Shown: piece by piece, positions 1 through 13,700 of the stretch
How positions within the stretch are numbered: the stretch's first letter is position 1
How the letters are laid out: the number at the start of each line of letters is the position of its first letter
DNA from: Vanilla planifolia
Taxonomy: Eukaryota > Streptophyta > Magnoliopsida > Asparagales > Orchidaceae
Direction of reading: 5' to 3'
Length of the DNA: 64,000 nucleotides
NCBI GenBank assembly: GCA_023846275.1
Contig: CM043865.1
Location: 4,886,068-4,950,067, forward strand
Notes under the pieces: model-generated
Databases searched by the model: none
What the model saw: only the letters and a program-made list of their open reading frames with translations
What the model was told of the DNA's origin: nothing
Position numbers and translations under genes: made by a program

Positions 1-3000
1 ATTCTCTCCATCAGAACTTTACAGGATCATGCTCCAAACTTCTCTTAAACAATTTGAGAACTTTGTCCAATCGAGCCTCCTTGTCTTTACCCTAAGTTTT
101 TTTATTTAAATTCCCCGAATCCCCTTTTCGCATCAATATCGTTGTTTTAAGTAAAATTGAGAATACAACACCAAAAATGTTAATATAACTCATGTACAAA
201 GAAGGATTACAAACTAAAGTGGTAAATTCATGCAAGAAAAGCTTCTACAACATATTTTTAGAAGAAAATAGTGTTTTCAATTGAAATATGCATGATCCTA
301 GACAATATCCAACACAATAATGCTACTGTACAAAAAAGAAATCATAAACAAATCAATTCTTCTTAAAGAAAAAGTTCCAAATAATTTTGTAGTAGGGAAG
401 AGTTCTACATTTATCTTTCTAATGCAATAAAGTTCACCAAAAGTATCTTGAATATTGCTAAAATTTAATCTCATATAGTTGATACAAGTGAAAATAAGAT
501 CAATAAGAATACTAATGACAAACAAAAAAAAGGTAAATTTTGTAAATAATCTCACATGATTTAACTCAAATTAGGTAAATTTTCATGAAAGAGAAGAAAA
601 TATAGACCATAGACAAAATCATGAATACAATGTACAAATTTACACGATAAAACACGCTCAAATATACCCAATCTTACAAGTATAAAAGAACATTAAGCTT
701 TTTCACAAAAAAATACAAGATCCCTTAATCCTTCACAAAAGAGAGATCAAAGAAACACTTTCTTTTCAAAAAATAGTTTTGCTTTTACGCTGCTTGTTTT
801 TATCTTCATGACCTCCATAATATTTATAAATTATAAATAACACATATTTAATAACAAAAAAAATCTTAAGATTACAACAATGTTCATACTTAGTATGCCA
901 AAACTATAATTTTCTTTAACTTTTCAATTATAATTATATGACCTCATACTTTTAACATATAATAAATATCATCTTTTTAAAAGTCAACAAAGTTATGTTC
1001 CATATTTAAATTCATATAATGATAGTCTTTAAACAAAATTTTGGATTGAAATTCAATAAATAATAAAATTTTAATATATTTTTTGAGTTACTTTGAACTA
1101 CATGCAATTGTATGCATGGTGTTGCCTACTCATTTGCTATGTTTACCAAGCTTTTCTTTACTATTCAATGTGTAATATTGCAAGAGTTATTTCTAAAACA
1201 TAAAAAGTATATGTTTCACTCCTATAGTCCATACATCTAGTTAAAACTAATGGTATTATCACATAAATGGTTAGATATGTTTAGTTTAAACAATTAGATG
1301 TCCCAAAACATAAAGGCAAGTCATTGGGAATTACCCATGTACATCCAAGAGGAGGAAGATCGAAAAACGTATGGCAAGTGACTACTATGCATGCCTAGAG
1401 CTTAATAAGAAGTTAATTGACATAACACAATGGAAACAAATCCTTATACCCAATCATTGGATATGGTTATATCCTCACATAAAAAAATGAAAAGAATAAA
1501 AAACAATTATTTTTATAAAAAATAAAATAAAACAACAATAATAACAACATTAATCTCATTAAGTTGATCAGTTACAAGCATTAATTCTCTAATGTCATAT
1601 TCTCTATTTTTACAAAAGAGAAACAATTGAAAACAATTATTCCCTATAAAAATAAATAAAAAATGATAACAAAAACCTTAAATTCAATAAATAGTACTGA
1701 CTACATGGATTCATTCTTTAAGGCCATTGCTTCTTACTTGCTAGCAACCCTTCACCATATCGAAGTACGAGAAGTTAATTCTAAGGGTGCATTGTTTGTC
1801 TCCTTTACATATTCATAAGAATTCTAATATTTAACTTTTCTTTGTTAGAATATTTTGTTTATGTTTATTATGCCTAAACCATGACTCTTATGAAGCTTAT
1901 TTTATATTAGTATTATACTTATTAACCCCATGACCCTTCTGGTGGTCGGATAATACAAAAATTATACATTGTGTTACTAATAAATTATTTGAATTGATAT
2001 TTTAGGAAAAATTAAGATCAAGTTGATTACAAGCAAGATGAATTGGAGATTGATCTTTATTCTCATAGGAACTTTATGTTTAAGTTTTTAAAATGAGAAA
2101 TATCTCAGAGTGGTCTCTACTCTTGATGGTGTGGCAACCATCAAGGGTATTTTTATCTTTTTATAGATTAAATTATTAAAATCTATAATTTTCTCTTGTA
2201 AGACATTAGAAATGTATTGCATTCTTACTCAAGTGCTTGATCAAGAGAAGTCTTCAGTTCCTGAGTCATTAACCATCTAAGTTATGTTAGCATTTGTGCA
2301 ACATTGATATAGATCTCTCTAGATGAAAGTCATGAGCTCCAAGTTAAAGAAACTAGGTTTGAAATAGACTTTGTTTCTTACTACCTAATGATTGTATGAT
2401 ACAATGGTTAATATCGCACTTGAACAGTCTACATTTAGGCTTATAACAACACATAAAGTTGAAGTTTGTCATGACATCGTATAAGTACAACCGGTCTATC
2501 GCACAAATACGACTGTCACCTGGACTTAGAATTAGTGTACACACTTGGTCACACCAAATATTTGTCTTGTACGAGTGTCGTACATTCTCTGAGAGTTTTC
2601 AGTATTATCGTATAAGTACAAATCTTTCTTTGACGAGCACATAGTCCATTTCCTCTTAGAACTTGTCATATTTATAAAGTTAATTGTGATAAAAATTGTA
2701 TGGTTAATATATCGTACCAACATGACCATATATCTAACTTAAATAATAATATTATAACTTAGTTGTACAACCAATAATCCTTATACAATGTCAAAGCTCA
2801 ATTCTATGGTGTACATAACTACTAAATAAAGTATTGCATCTGCACGATCCCATCTTATCTCACAAATAACTTAAATTACTTAAAATGATAATGCATTCAT
2901 TGACTTGTGCGAATACGATATCTATATCGTGTTCATACGATCATTATCTGAAAAGACTAAATATTTATTATTTACATTATCGTACGATGGCGATCTATAT

Positions 3001-4771
3001 ATCACACTTGTATAATTCATAAGACTTAAAAACAAATTGATACAAAGCTATTATAATACTACAATAACTTTATCATACATGTATGACTATTCTACTAAGT
3101 CTAATTAAGTTAATCATTATATGATCATACAATGATTCGTCCTATACAATCACATTGTAAAATATTTCCTTGAAAGTTTGAATCTTAATGAAAATAATCA
3201 TCAAACAATGGCGATCCACTACTGCACTTATACAATCTATTTGAATGGTATAAATGAATTGCATTGTACTTGTATGATCTTTATGATCATCTAATATGAT
3301 GACTACATAACTCAAGCAATAGATTATAAATCTGCATCATACAATATGTAAATGTTTTATGCACTTATATGATAAGCCTTCAACAATTGATTAGAGCTAA
3401 TCATATCAACGCATCATCGGGACGATCTAAGTCCTATACTTATCGTCTTGATACGATTGTTTCGACGTATTAATACGATTAACATTGTAATAAGTAACGG
3501 CTAGTTCTATCGAAAAACCAAATAATGTCGTCAAACCTACCTTAAACCGCAAGAAATTAATCAAGGGTATAAATAAAAGTGTTTTCAATAGGAATGAGCT
3601 AATGATTCTATTGTAACGTCTTCATAAGAAAAGCTACCCATGAGTAATTTGCAAACTAGTCCTTAAAAGGTTTGTTGAACTTCCTACTATACTGCACTCT
3701 TATTATTCACTTCCACAGATTTTCAGTTTGGTAACACCCTTACCAGCATTCAAGATACTATATCGCCCGTGAGTTGCCTATTTGTAGGTTTATTATATGA
3801 ATATTTGCTATTATTGTACTTGTAACTCTTGTCATTTACTGTTGTACTAGTTACTATTGTATAGCTATGATTGACTTATTTTTGTAAGCTAAGAAGAGTT
3901 TGTATTTGATAAATGTATGATCAAATTGCTATGAGGGTTGTAGGTTACCCTCTTATGGGCAAAAGGCATTGGTTAATAAGCATAAGCTAAGGTTTGATGG
4001 TCAAACTACTTGAAATTGTTATGCACTTTCTTTACTTGATCATACTTGGTTTACTTCTTCATATTCAATTATAATTACTTTGAAAGCTGAAGAAGAAATT
4101 TTCAAAATATGAACATGCTAGATTGATTTGAGTCTACTTTTAACTTCTTTTTTTCAAAAGAATTAAAAAATCATAATTCACCCTTATAACCCCCCCACTT
4201 ATGTTTGGCAAGTTGCTTTCCATATAAATATTTTCTTATGTATATTCATTTTTAATCATATCAACTTTTGCCAAAGCCACCAACTCATCTAATAATATTA
4301 ATCTACACAACACTCATTGATTTTGCATGTTTATACATCACAAACCACCATCCTTTACCATATACCACTATCAACCTTACACCTTTTTAAACTTATATTA
4401 AATGTTAAGACAATATTAAGATCACACAATGCACTATAAATACTATACCACTTTATCTATCATGTTCAAATTTTATTAATGGAATTCCCATCAATTTTAT
4501 CATAATGTTGGAGTATTAACACCATGCAATAAGTCTCTCATTTTCAATATTTTATATTCATCCCTTGTCATTTCATATCATTTGTACTCTTATACAAAAT
4601 AAACTTGTATTTTAAATTGTTGGGAATAAAACAATGAAATGATACACAAAGTGAATAAACCACAAATATCTAACTATGCAAAGAAAATAGAATATACAAA
4701 TTGAATTTTGATCATTAAATGAAATAACCAAAACAATTGATTCAATAATATGATAGATTGAAGTTACTTAC
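1..4771. other. AT-rich intron/repeat DNA left of exon 4
   Basis: No further oxidoreductase exon and no intact gene is visible. The ORFs here are short and made of low-complexity AT-rich codons. Part of the stretch (about 2440-3800) looks like a decayed LTR and is listed separately. The rest holds poly-A/poly-T runs and nothing I can assign. Confidence 0.5.
2440..3800 (+). repeat. LTR-like region with dense degenerate 'tacgat/atcgta' motifs and a TATA-like box
   Basis: Between about 2460 and 3480 the motifs atcgta, tacgat, tacaat and cttRtacRat recur every 30 to 70 bases in both orientations, against an AT-rich background where CG is otherwise rare. It is followed by taacggctag (3498) and tataaataaa at 3568-3577, then a pyrimidine-richer leader-like stretch to about 3800. 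This order resembles the U3 and TATA part of a plant LTR. No second LTR, PBS or coding domain was found, so identity is uncertain. Confidence 0.35.
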
Positions 4772-4789
4772 AAGCACAGGCTGGTTTCT
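4772..4789 (-). CDS. Oxidoreductase microexon 4 (E-K-P)
   Basis: An 18-nt microexon preceded by tttgaag and followed by a perfect donor, gtaagt. The two bases AG complete the split Glu codon from exon 3, then Lys-Pro-Ala-Cys-Ala follow, giving the expected E-K-P. The acceptor could be placed differently by a few bases. Frame and motif fit is the main support. Confidence 0.62.
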
Positions 4790-7700
4790 CTTCAAAGCCA
4801 CAACATCCACCAATCATGCAAAAGAAACAAAACAAAAAAGGATTAAGTATTTTAGAGGCATACGATTTTTTATTTTCTTATAAGAACAAGAAGCTATAGT
4901 TATTTATATGTTTCATCGAATAATTAAAATAAATTATGACATTTACATGATCAATATAGCCCTTAAACATGTTAAAGAAAACAAAATTAAACATATTACA
5001 AAAAAAAGTCAAATGTTTAACTAATACTTGCACATTGCTAAAATTCACTTGTTCATGTAAAAAAAAGTCAAAAAAGGATCTTAGATTCACTAGGATAGGG
5101 ATAACAGTTGATACGAATCATGTAACAAAATGCAACTAGTTTCCAAGTTCATCTCAACTTGTTAGCCAATCTCATCCTCATCATCCTTCAACCAATCTAT
5201 TGATTATTAAATATAGTGATTTCAATTTGTAAATAGTTGAGATTGAATGTGTCTATGCTAAAGTTTAAAGCAAGAGTAGTCTCATCACATTTTTGTTGAT
5301 AGTTGAAGTTGTAGCAACTTCTAGTGAAGTCATACAAAGCTTTAGTATAACCTCCACCTTATTTGGTGAAATCAACCTTAGGGCATCTCCTCTACATCCA
5401 AACTATTGGTTGCTCTATCCCAATCACTTAGTTTCTTATCCATCTCTTTCCTCGTTTTGCACTTCATCTCTATCCTTATCCTCCTTCCCTTGTACAGCAC
5501 ATGTTTATCTGTCCCCTTACTCTCTTGTAACCTAGGATTCCTACCTTCTCTAATCTCCAAATATAATAAGTAATCCTGATCCCAATATTACACCTCATAT
5601 TTGACTTAATTCTCTTTTTGGATATCTCCATCTAGATCCCCTTTTTCTCATACACCACATCTCAATTTGTTCCTAAGTCTCCTAGTCACTCTTAGGTTTC
5701 TTCTTTGCTTATTTTTCCAAAATTGCAAGTAATCCCAATTTCTATCACTCAACTCTCAAGCTTTAAGAAAAATATATGACTATATGGGCTATACTAATCA
5801 TGCATTCTTTAGCTAATATTCTACATGTCTTTAATAATTGTTTTTTGTTTAATGTTCAATACAATGAGTTACATACCCTCTTCCTTCTTTATATTACGCA
5901 ATTAATTACTTTATTAACCGCAATTATTCCTTTTTTTGTTGTGTATTTTGTTGTAATTTTCAAGTTGGATTAATTAAACACATATAAACTTTCTCAAATT
6001 ATTATTATTATTATTATTATTATGCAAATATAAAGGTATTAAATGAATTATACATCCAATTACTCATAAACTTATCCAATTGAAATTCCTCTTAAATAAA
6101 TTCAAATATATATAAGATTAGATGGAGAAACTGATAAAAATATTAATATAACTTAAATCTATTTAAGCTTATTTCGATTTTAATAATTAAAATACTAAAA
6201 TATAAATCAAATATCATCAATAAATATGAGATGATTAACAAATTATTAGATAATGATAACTTTAAATAAGACTAAATGAGTACTCTATATAAGTTTATTT
6301 AATAAATAATATATCTCTCCACAACTTCAAAATATATAGACTTTCTAAAATATGCTTTAAATAAATTTGATTGTCTTTTAAAACACTCCTAAGCAAATGC
6401 TTACCACAAAATACATATGCATAACCCAAATACATACAAATGTTTGAAAATTATACAATCAAATTAGTATAGCTTATTTTAGAAGAATATATGTTTGTCA
6501 AAAATGTTGTATTCTTATAGCTTAGAGTTCAACTAGTTGTATGGATTCTAGAAAAAATCATATCGTATCTTGAGACAGGGGATCTTTACTTATAAGAGGT
6601 TGACCACACCCTTTATTATTAAAGTTTTTCATTGTTAATTGTTGTAAGCTAATTCAATTCTATAAGTTTATTCATATTGATTTACTTATTATAACTACTA
6701 CGATACTTATAGTTATTTATAAAGAGTTTGTAATTGTAAAGTATATGTAAACTTAGTTATAGTTGATACATTTTTTATGATTTTTACATAACACCAATAA
6801 GATAAAAAAGGACAAATATCATGACATGTTGATTAATTACCATATTGTTCATTCACGTAACACATATTTTGCATATTAATAGCTTTATTAACATGTTAAT
6901 CACATACAATATTATTGCTTCATTCGAAGACCTAAGGATGTGTATTAATTAGTTTAAACAAAAAAACCAACCAAAAACATTCAACTAAGAGCAATTCAAT
7001 TCGAAAACATTTGGCTCTATTTTATTAGAAAATTTGATATTTTTGTCAAACAAGTTAAATGGCTGAATCATCACATGAATTATAGTTATTTTATTGATTT
7101 GGTTAAAAAATTTTAATCAATTTGAATATACATTAGTAACTTTAATCCAATATAGAAAACTATTTTTAGATGTTAGATTTGATCCATCAACAAAAGTTCA
7201 AACAAGCTTAGTTATTTGATTTAGTTCAATGATATGATTTGATTCAACTTCTAGCTTTTTCTAACCAAAAATCAATCAATTCAATTGGTTCCTAAATACA
7301 CTAACTAAATGAGCACCCCTAATGAAGTCCATGATGGATCTTAATATTTTATATTATCTACAATAGCTCTGATGATTTCTCATATATGTGCATAATATAT
7401 TAGATACCCTTCTAATATGTACGTGTCTAATTAGGTTATTGGGTCCACAAAGTGGCGACTCTTCCAATTCAATTTATCAACAATCTTTTGCTGCAAGGTG
7501 ATCATAACATGCATCCAAATCAAAAAAGAGACACAAATCCCTTGCTTTCGTAGGGGACCAATCAAAGCTAATGCATTAAGGTTAAATATTTTTTAAATTG
7601 TTACAATCTTTGCATTTATAGGCAAACTTGATCCATAAGTGTTGCTTAGAATTGATGTACATGATTTGGTCTTATATCATGATAGCATTTATGCTATATA

Positions 7701-10700
7701 GAATTTTGATTATTAGTATGTGTTTATATTGTCTCCTAATGTACAAATTAAAGATAAGAGAGTCAACTTTAGATGATTTGAATATGTTAAACATAAGTTG
7801 CTGAATTATTGAAAATTTTCTAAAAGAAAAGAACCAAAAAAACCCATGAAGCAACTATTAGGAAGTTCTTGGCATTGTTTGGACATCAAGGAAGAGATTT
7901 AAAAGGGTAAGTGAAATGATGTTCATGGAATTAGTAGCAAACCAAACTTAGTGAGTTTAAACCTTGATGCTGCTAATACTGGATGCATCAAAAGTTTATC
8001 TAAAGGATTATTTATGCAAAAATTATTGCAAAGACTTCAAAAAAATAACAATGTAAGATTGCTTTGATTTCAAAAAAGCAAGTGTAATAAAATGTATTAT
8101 TTCCTCCCTAACATAATTTCAAGAAACCTTCATAAAATTAGCCATTTTTTTTTTTGTTATTATAGCATACATAGTAGTGCATGTATGCACTTGCATGTTG
8201 ATGGAAATAAACAAATATTGCACAATCATATATATACATATGTATGTGTATATGGATGTATTTATATACATACTTGTACTAAACAATTGCTACATACCAT
8301 TTAGTGATTACCTTGAATAACATGTTTTCCTGCCTTTAAGAACTTGAGGGACATATCAACCTGCATAACATCATTATAAATCAGCAATGAGCCTTCTTTT
8401 GAAAAACTAGATTCGACAAAAGAAGGAAACTATGGTTTTCATATAACAGATGTCATAAAATGAAAACTATTTCGAGAGAAGGATAATGATTAATTAGAAT
8501 TAGAGTTGAAAAGTGATATGATTAAATGTTAATGAAAAGTTGTGCATTTGGGGATCAAATTTGTAAAAATCTGTTAAAAAGGTTTGTATTTTGTATTTCT
8601 CAAAAGTAGATGAGTTGGCTTCAATTCTCAACATTTATATTACATTTAATCATAAAACTTTACCTTATTTTATTTGTTTAAAATTATTAACACAAACTCT
8701 AACTTAAAACTGAAAAAACACTTTTAAATGTGTATTTCTAGATTACTAAAAAATATTTTAATTTTATGAGGGTAATTAAACTTATGCATTATAATTTTTT
8801 AATCAATTTAAAAATAATAAAGAGATTTATTGTTTAAACTTTTCAATAAATTTTTTTCTAATTTCTTTAAGATGTTAAAATAATTAATTTAAACTAAACT
8901 TGAAACCAAAACTATCCACAAGACCAAAAACGAAACTTTGAAGCTTGCTTTTTCGAATTGTTTTGTTTGCCTAGATGCAAATCTTCATAAAAATATGTAT
9001 GCAGTACACCTATATGGCACATAAATATATATACAATTATGTTTGTATTTATATTTTTATGCAGGTATATATATATATATATATATTTATCTTGAAGTAT
9101 ATGCACATTTATTTAAATGGAATAAAAAAGAGATTCAATTAGTAAACCCATGATCAGATCTGCTCGATTGAAGTAGACTGAATTGGATTTAAAATCAGAT
9201 AAAAGAATCGAAAAAAAAATGATTCAATTAGCTATATTTACAAATCAACGATCAGTTTAGGTCAAGATTCATAAAAATATGTATGCAGTACACATGTATA
9301 ATACATATATATATATATATACAAAAATGAGTGTATTTGTAATTTTGTGTAGGTAAATATATATTTATCTTGAAGTATGTGTGCATTTATTTGAGTCGAA
9401 TTATAAAGAGATTGAATTGAAGTGAGCCCGTAACCTGATCCATTCAATTGAAGTAGACTAAATCGGATCTCAAATCAAATAAACGAATGTAAAAAAATGA
9501 TTCAATTAGCTATATTCTCAAATCAGCAACTAGGTTAGGTCAAGATCCGATTCATTTACAGGCTTATCAGCAATGCATGATCATCACAAACACTGCTCTT
9601 CGCAACTTGTATTCCAATCCATAAGCCATACGCTGCACGAATGCCCATTTTATTGCTAAGCTCAATTATGTGAAGATATGATATTCCAAATGTAGACTGA
9701 ATAGAACATTGTTTGAAAGATAGTAAGAACTATACATGTGCTTGCGCCATCATATTTGGCAATATGATTTCCTGAGGTATCTAGAAGAGTGTATTGAATA
9801 GGTGTGAAAGGTTTTGGTGCAGTTTTGGAACTTCAATGCATACTTTGAATAATATACATTAATCTTAAGAATTGATAGCATATTTTCTTTTAAAAGGTGA
9901 TGTGGTGTGTTACGCCTTGGCATTCATGCTAAATACAGGTTGTTTCCCCTTGTTTACTTAATGCTAAACTAGACATAATTATCAAGAATGGTTTCTTATC
10001 AGACTTGGTTGGTTTCAATGAAATCTATGTGCCTCAATAATGATATATGCATGTAAATGATGAATGCTTCGGTTAACAATGACTCATGGGCCTTATGCTA
10101 CCATGAGAGAACTTTAAAAAGAGTAACTATGAGTTTGGCGAGTCAAGCGGTTGACACCTTGTGTGATTAGATACACTAGCGTAGTATTACTAACAATCTG
10201 ATACCCAAAGGCATGAAAATGATTCCATCCACAAATATGTGCACAAGTAGCTAGAAGGTTTTATATTAGCAAGTTAACATAACTTTTGATTGTTCATTTG
10301 ATATTGTATAATCAACACAAATGCACTTGAAAGCATCAATGGAGTTCTAAACTACGCTTGGATTCCATATTCGAGCTTTCGTATTGCTACATCCTATCAT
10401 GTTGTTAGATTCATCCTCCAATTACAAGATAACACATAATATAAGACAATTGGGCATCAACATGCATGCCTAAAATCAATGCACAATTGCCAATGCATGA
10501 AAATGAAACCAGGACATGTGCTCATTCAACTTGGGTAAACACACCAAGTTCAGACAAATGATTCTTCAAGATGAAAACAAAGTTATTTAAAGCTAATTGG
10601 GACAATCTAAATACACATTCCAATCAATATTGATTTATCATTTGTCAATTCAGCGTTGTGGTTGCCCAATGATCAATAAAGATTGAGAACACATCCATAA

Positions 10701-13700
10701 TTTTTTAGTAAACTAGATCACTAAAAAAAATGTTGTGCATTGCATAATTTTATTATACCAAATAATTGTCTTTGACATCCATATTATAGTAAAGGTAGCA
10801 CAACAAATTATTGACATCATCTTGTGTTTGAAGGCCCAGTAGGAATTCAAAACTCAGATGAAATTTGGTATCATTAGTCATCAATGTGGACGTTAAAACA
10901 GAACAGCTCTGCTAATTTCCAACAAACTAGGTATTGAGTGTAAGTTTACTGAATGCTACTACGTTTTATTCATAAACGTAATTTTGCGGTATCATACCAC
11001 ATTGATTATTTCTGTCATGTAGATGACATGGCACACAATGTAAGACTAATGGAAAGAATTCCAATCATTAACTGTCAGCAAAAATGTTTACAATCTATCT
11101 CTGAATAAAATAGTCTTTAAGACCATAAATATAGTAAGAAAAGCAAATCATCTAGTGATATATCTTTAGCACAGTAATTTCTTGAGTGGAAATGCAAGTC
11201 TAACAAATTGGAATAACTGTAATTCCCTGTATACGGAAATCCAAGGAAAAAGCAGCATAAAGGCAGCCGAGATGATGAATAAAAATGGGTAAATTAGTGA
11301 AACAACGCATTCTATTATGCTATTTAGCAGACAATTAAGCAACCATTTCTAAGTGATAAAGTATAGACACTAACAAAACAGTGTGCTTGTTATTGAAGAA
11401 TTCTTCACAACATCAAATCATACCTGAACCTGCCCAGCAAGAACAATTGCAACTGCCTGAATAGAATCATCTTTAATGATATCATCAAGTCCTAAATCGC
11501 CAAATTTGTATTCTACGTCCAGAGAAAAGTCACGGGCAAGATCTGCAGCTGCTTTTGCAGAATCCTATGTAAATGTGACAGTTTGAGAGAAGGACAAAAA
11601 CTAAACAAATCAAGTTCAAAAAAAGCCATCATTCTATAAAGAAACCAATATTTGAAATCCAAATTACATGAAATAGGCACTTTTATTGCAAAAGAATTGT
11701 AGAAAATTGAAAACATACGAAATCCAAATATTATTTACGTACAAAATCCATACAATGCTAACCCAAAAATGATGAGTAATCATATTTGTCCATGTTTACT
11801 TATTACAGCATCAGATCACACCACTACATGAGTGAACACAGCAATGTAAGAGAATGCACTGGGAACTCACACAGTGAAGTTGAAAGATGGTGCCCAAGCA
11901 TGCAATTATTCTTATTGCCAAAATTTAGACACATTGCAATGATGATTTTGGCTCTCCAATAGTGACCAAAACAGCCTATAAAAAAGACCCTCTTCTTACG
12001 TGCAACGTACCCATCTTGGAGCCCAAAGAGAAGCCTAAATAGAATGGTGTGTAAGAGCAATTGTAATTATTAAGAGATACTCTATGTTTTAATTAAATTC
12101 AAACTCCTCCACGCAAACCTCTAGCAACACACAAGTAACATAGTTTTTAGCATATGACTTTCATGACAAATTATTCTACCCTTATTGTCTATAATTTTTT
12201 CTTATTCCAATGATTTCTACGACATTTGAGAAATCATCTTGTTGCTTATGTTTTTTGAGTTATATCTATGTTTGAGTTAGGTGGGAGACAAAGTGACGAG
12301 ACAATGGGACAGCAAATCAACGAGTCGACAGAACAACGGTACAACGGATGGTTGGCAACATGAATTTTATGGTAAATGCCTCTTTAGCATTGGTATTTTC
12401 AGAGGATAGCCATCAATGGCGAGCTCAAGTAAGTTTTCTTTGCCAAATCACTACTTCATAGAGGTGGTGGAGGCAAAAATCTCAACTTCCCCTATTAAAA
12501 ACAAATCTATTTCTTCGTACAAAAGGGAGCTAGAAGTTGTCTTTTAATGATTCTGAAAATGGCAGCCCCCTTCAAATTCATGTTAATTGGAAATTTTCAT
12601 ATAGTCACCTGAAAATGGAATCTGTATGAGCTGAATTCAAAAAAATAAGTTTCTCTAGGACACATTCAATTGGTCATCTAGATGTTCATCATATCTTAAT
12701 CCATTTTTCTCAAAAAAAGGGTTACATATCATGCTGGTTTTCCAATGAGGATGCTAAAATGGATGCCTGAGTTTCAATTAAATGTGAAGCCATCTTTGGC
12801 CACAGTCTGGATTTCTCTTAAGCACTTACTGATTCACTCGTAGGTGGGGATCTCAATGTCATTGCTACACTAGAAGAATGTAAGGGTCATGCCAAGCCTC
12901 ACTTAGGAACTATCAATAAGTTTAATGATTGCATTAGACATTGTGGTTTAAAGAAGCTTTTTTTTATAGGTAGCTCCTTCACTTGGTCAACATTAGAAAG
13001 GGTGGTTGGGTATGAAAGAGGCTAGATAGAATTCTGGTCAATCTGGATTGATTTAACCTTATGCCAAATACTGTTCAATTTGGATTGATTTAACCTTATG
13101 CCAAATACAAAGGTTCAACATTTGAACAAAATTGTTTTAGATCGTTCCTCACTTTTGTTTTATTTCCCTACAGTATCTCAATCAATTTCAAAACCATTCA
13201 AATTTTAAAACATGCGAATTAATCACTCATCCTTTATACAAATTGTTGAAAGAAATTGGAATTTACCTAGTATTGATAATGGAATAAACACTCTAGCCAT
13301 TAAACTCAAAAGATTGAAGTTATGCCTAAAAGATTGGAGAAAGAATTGCTTTAACATATTTGAGGACTTAAACTCTACAAAGAAGCATGTTAAGAAAAAA
13401 GAATGATTGTTCAAACTTCATCAAAATGAGGAGACTAGGCAAGAGCTACTAATAAAACAAAACTTGCTTTTTCCTTCAATCAATAATGAAGAGACATTAT
13501 GGAGTCAAAAACAAAAATTACTTGGCTTAAAAGAGGACATAAACACCAAATTTTTTCATTCTATAATTAAAGAAAAACAAGATAATCTCAAAATAAACCA
13601 ACTTAAGGACATCAGGGGAAACTAGATGACAAAAGAGAACCACATAACTAATACTGCTATTCAATATTTTAAGAATTTGTTGTTAGCATTGCCTTCTGTC

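Noticed and set aside
7453..7462. tggcgactct as a possible PBS of a Tat/Ogre-type element
   Set aside because: No LTR end is recognisable on its left and no gag on its right; ten bases alone are not enough.
9571..9670. Possible extra oxidoreductase exon on the minus strand (a short coding-like stretch with I-R-A-A-Y-G-L-W-I-G)
   Set aside because: Exons 2 and 3 already join in frame with the expected family sequence, and this stretch does not match the family there.
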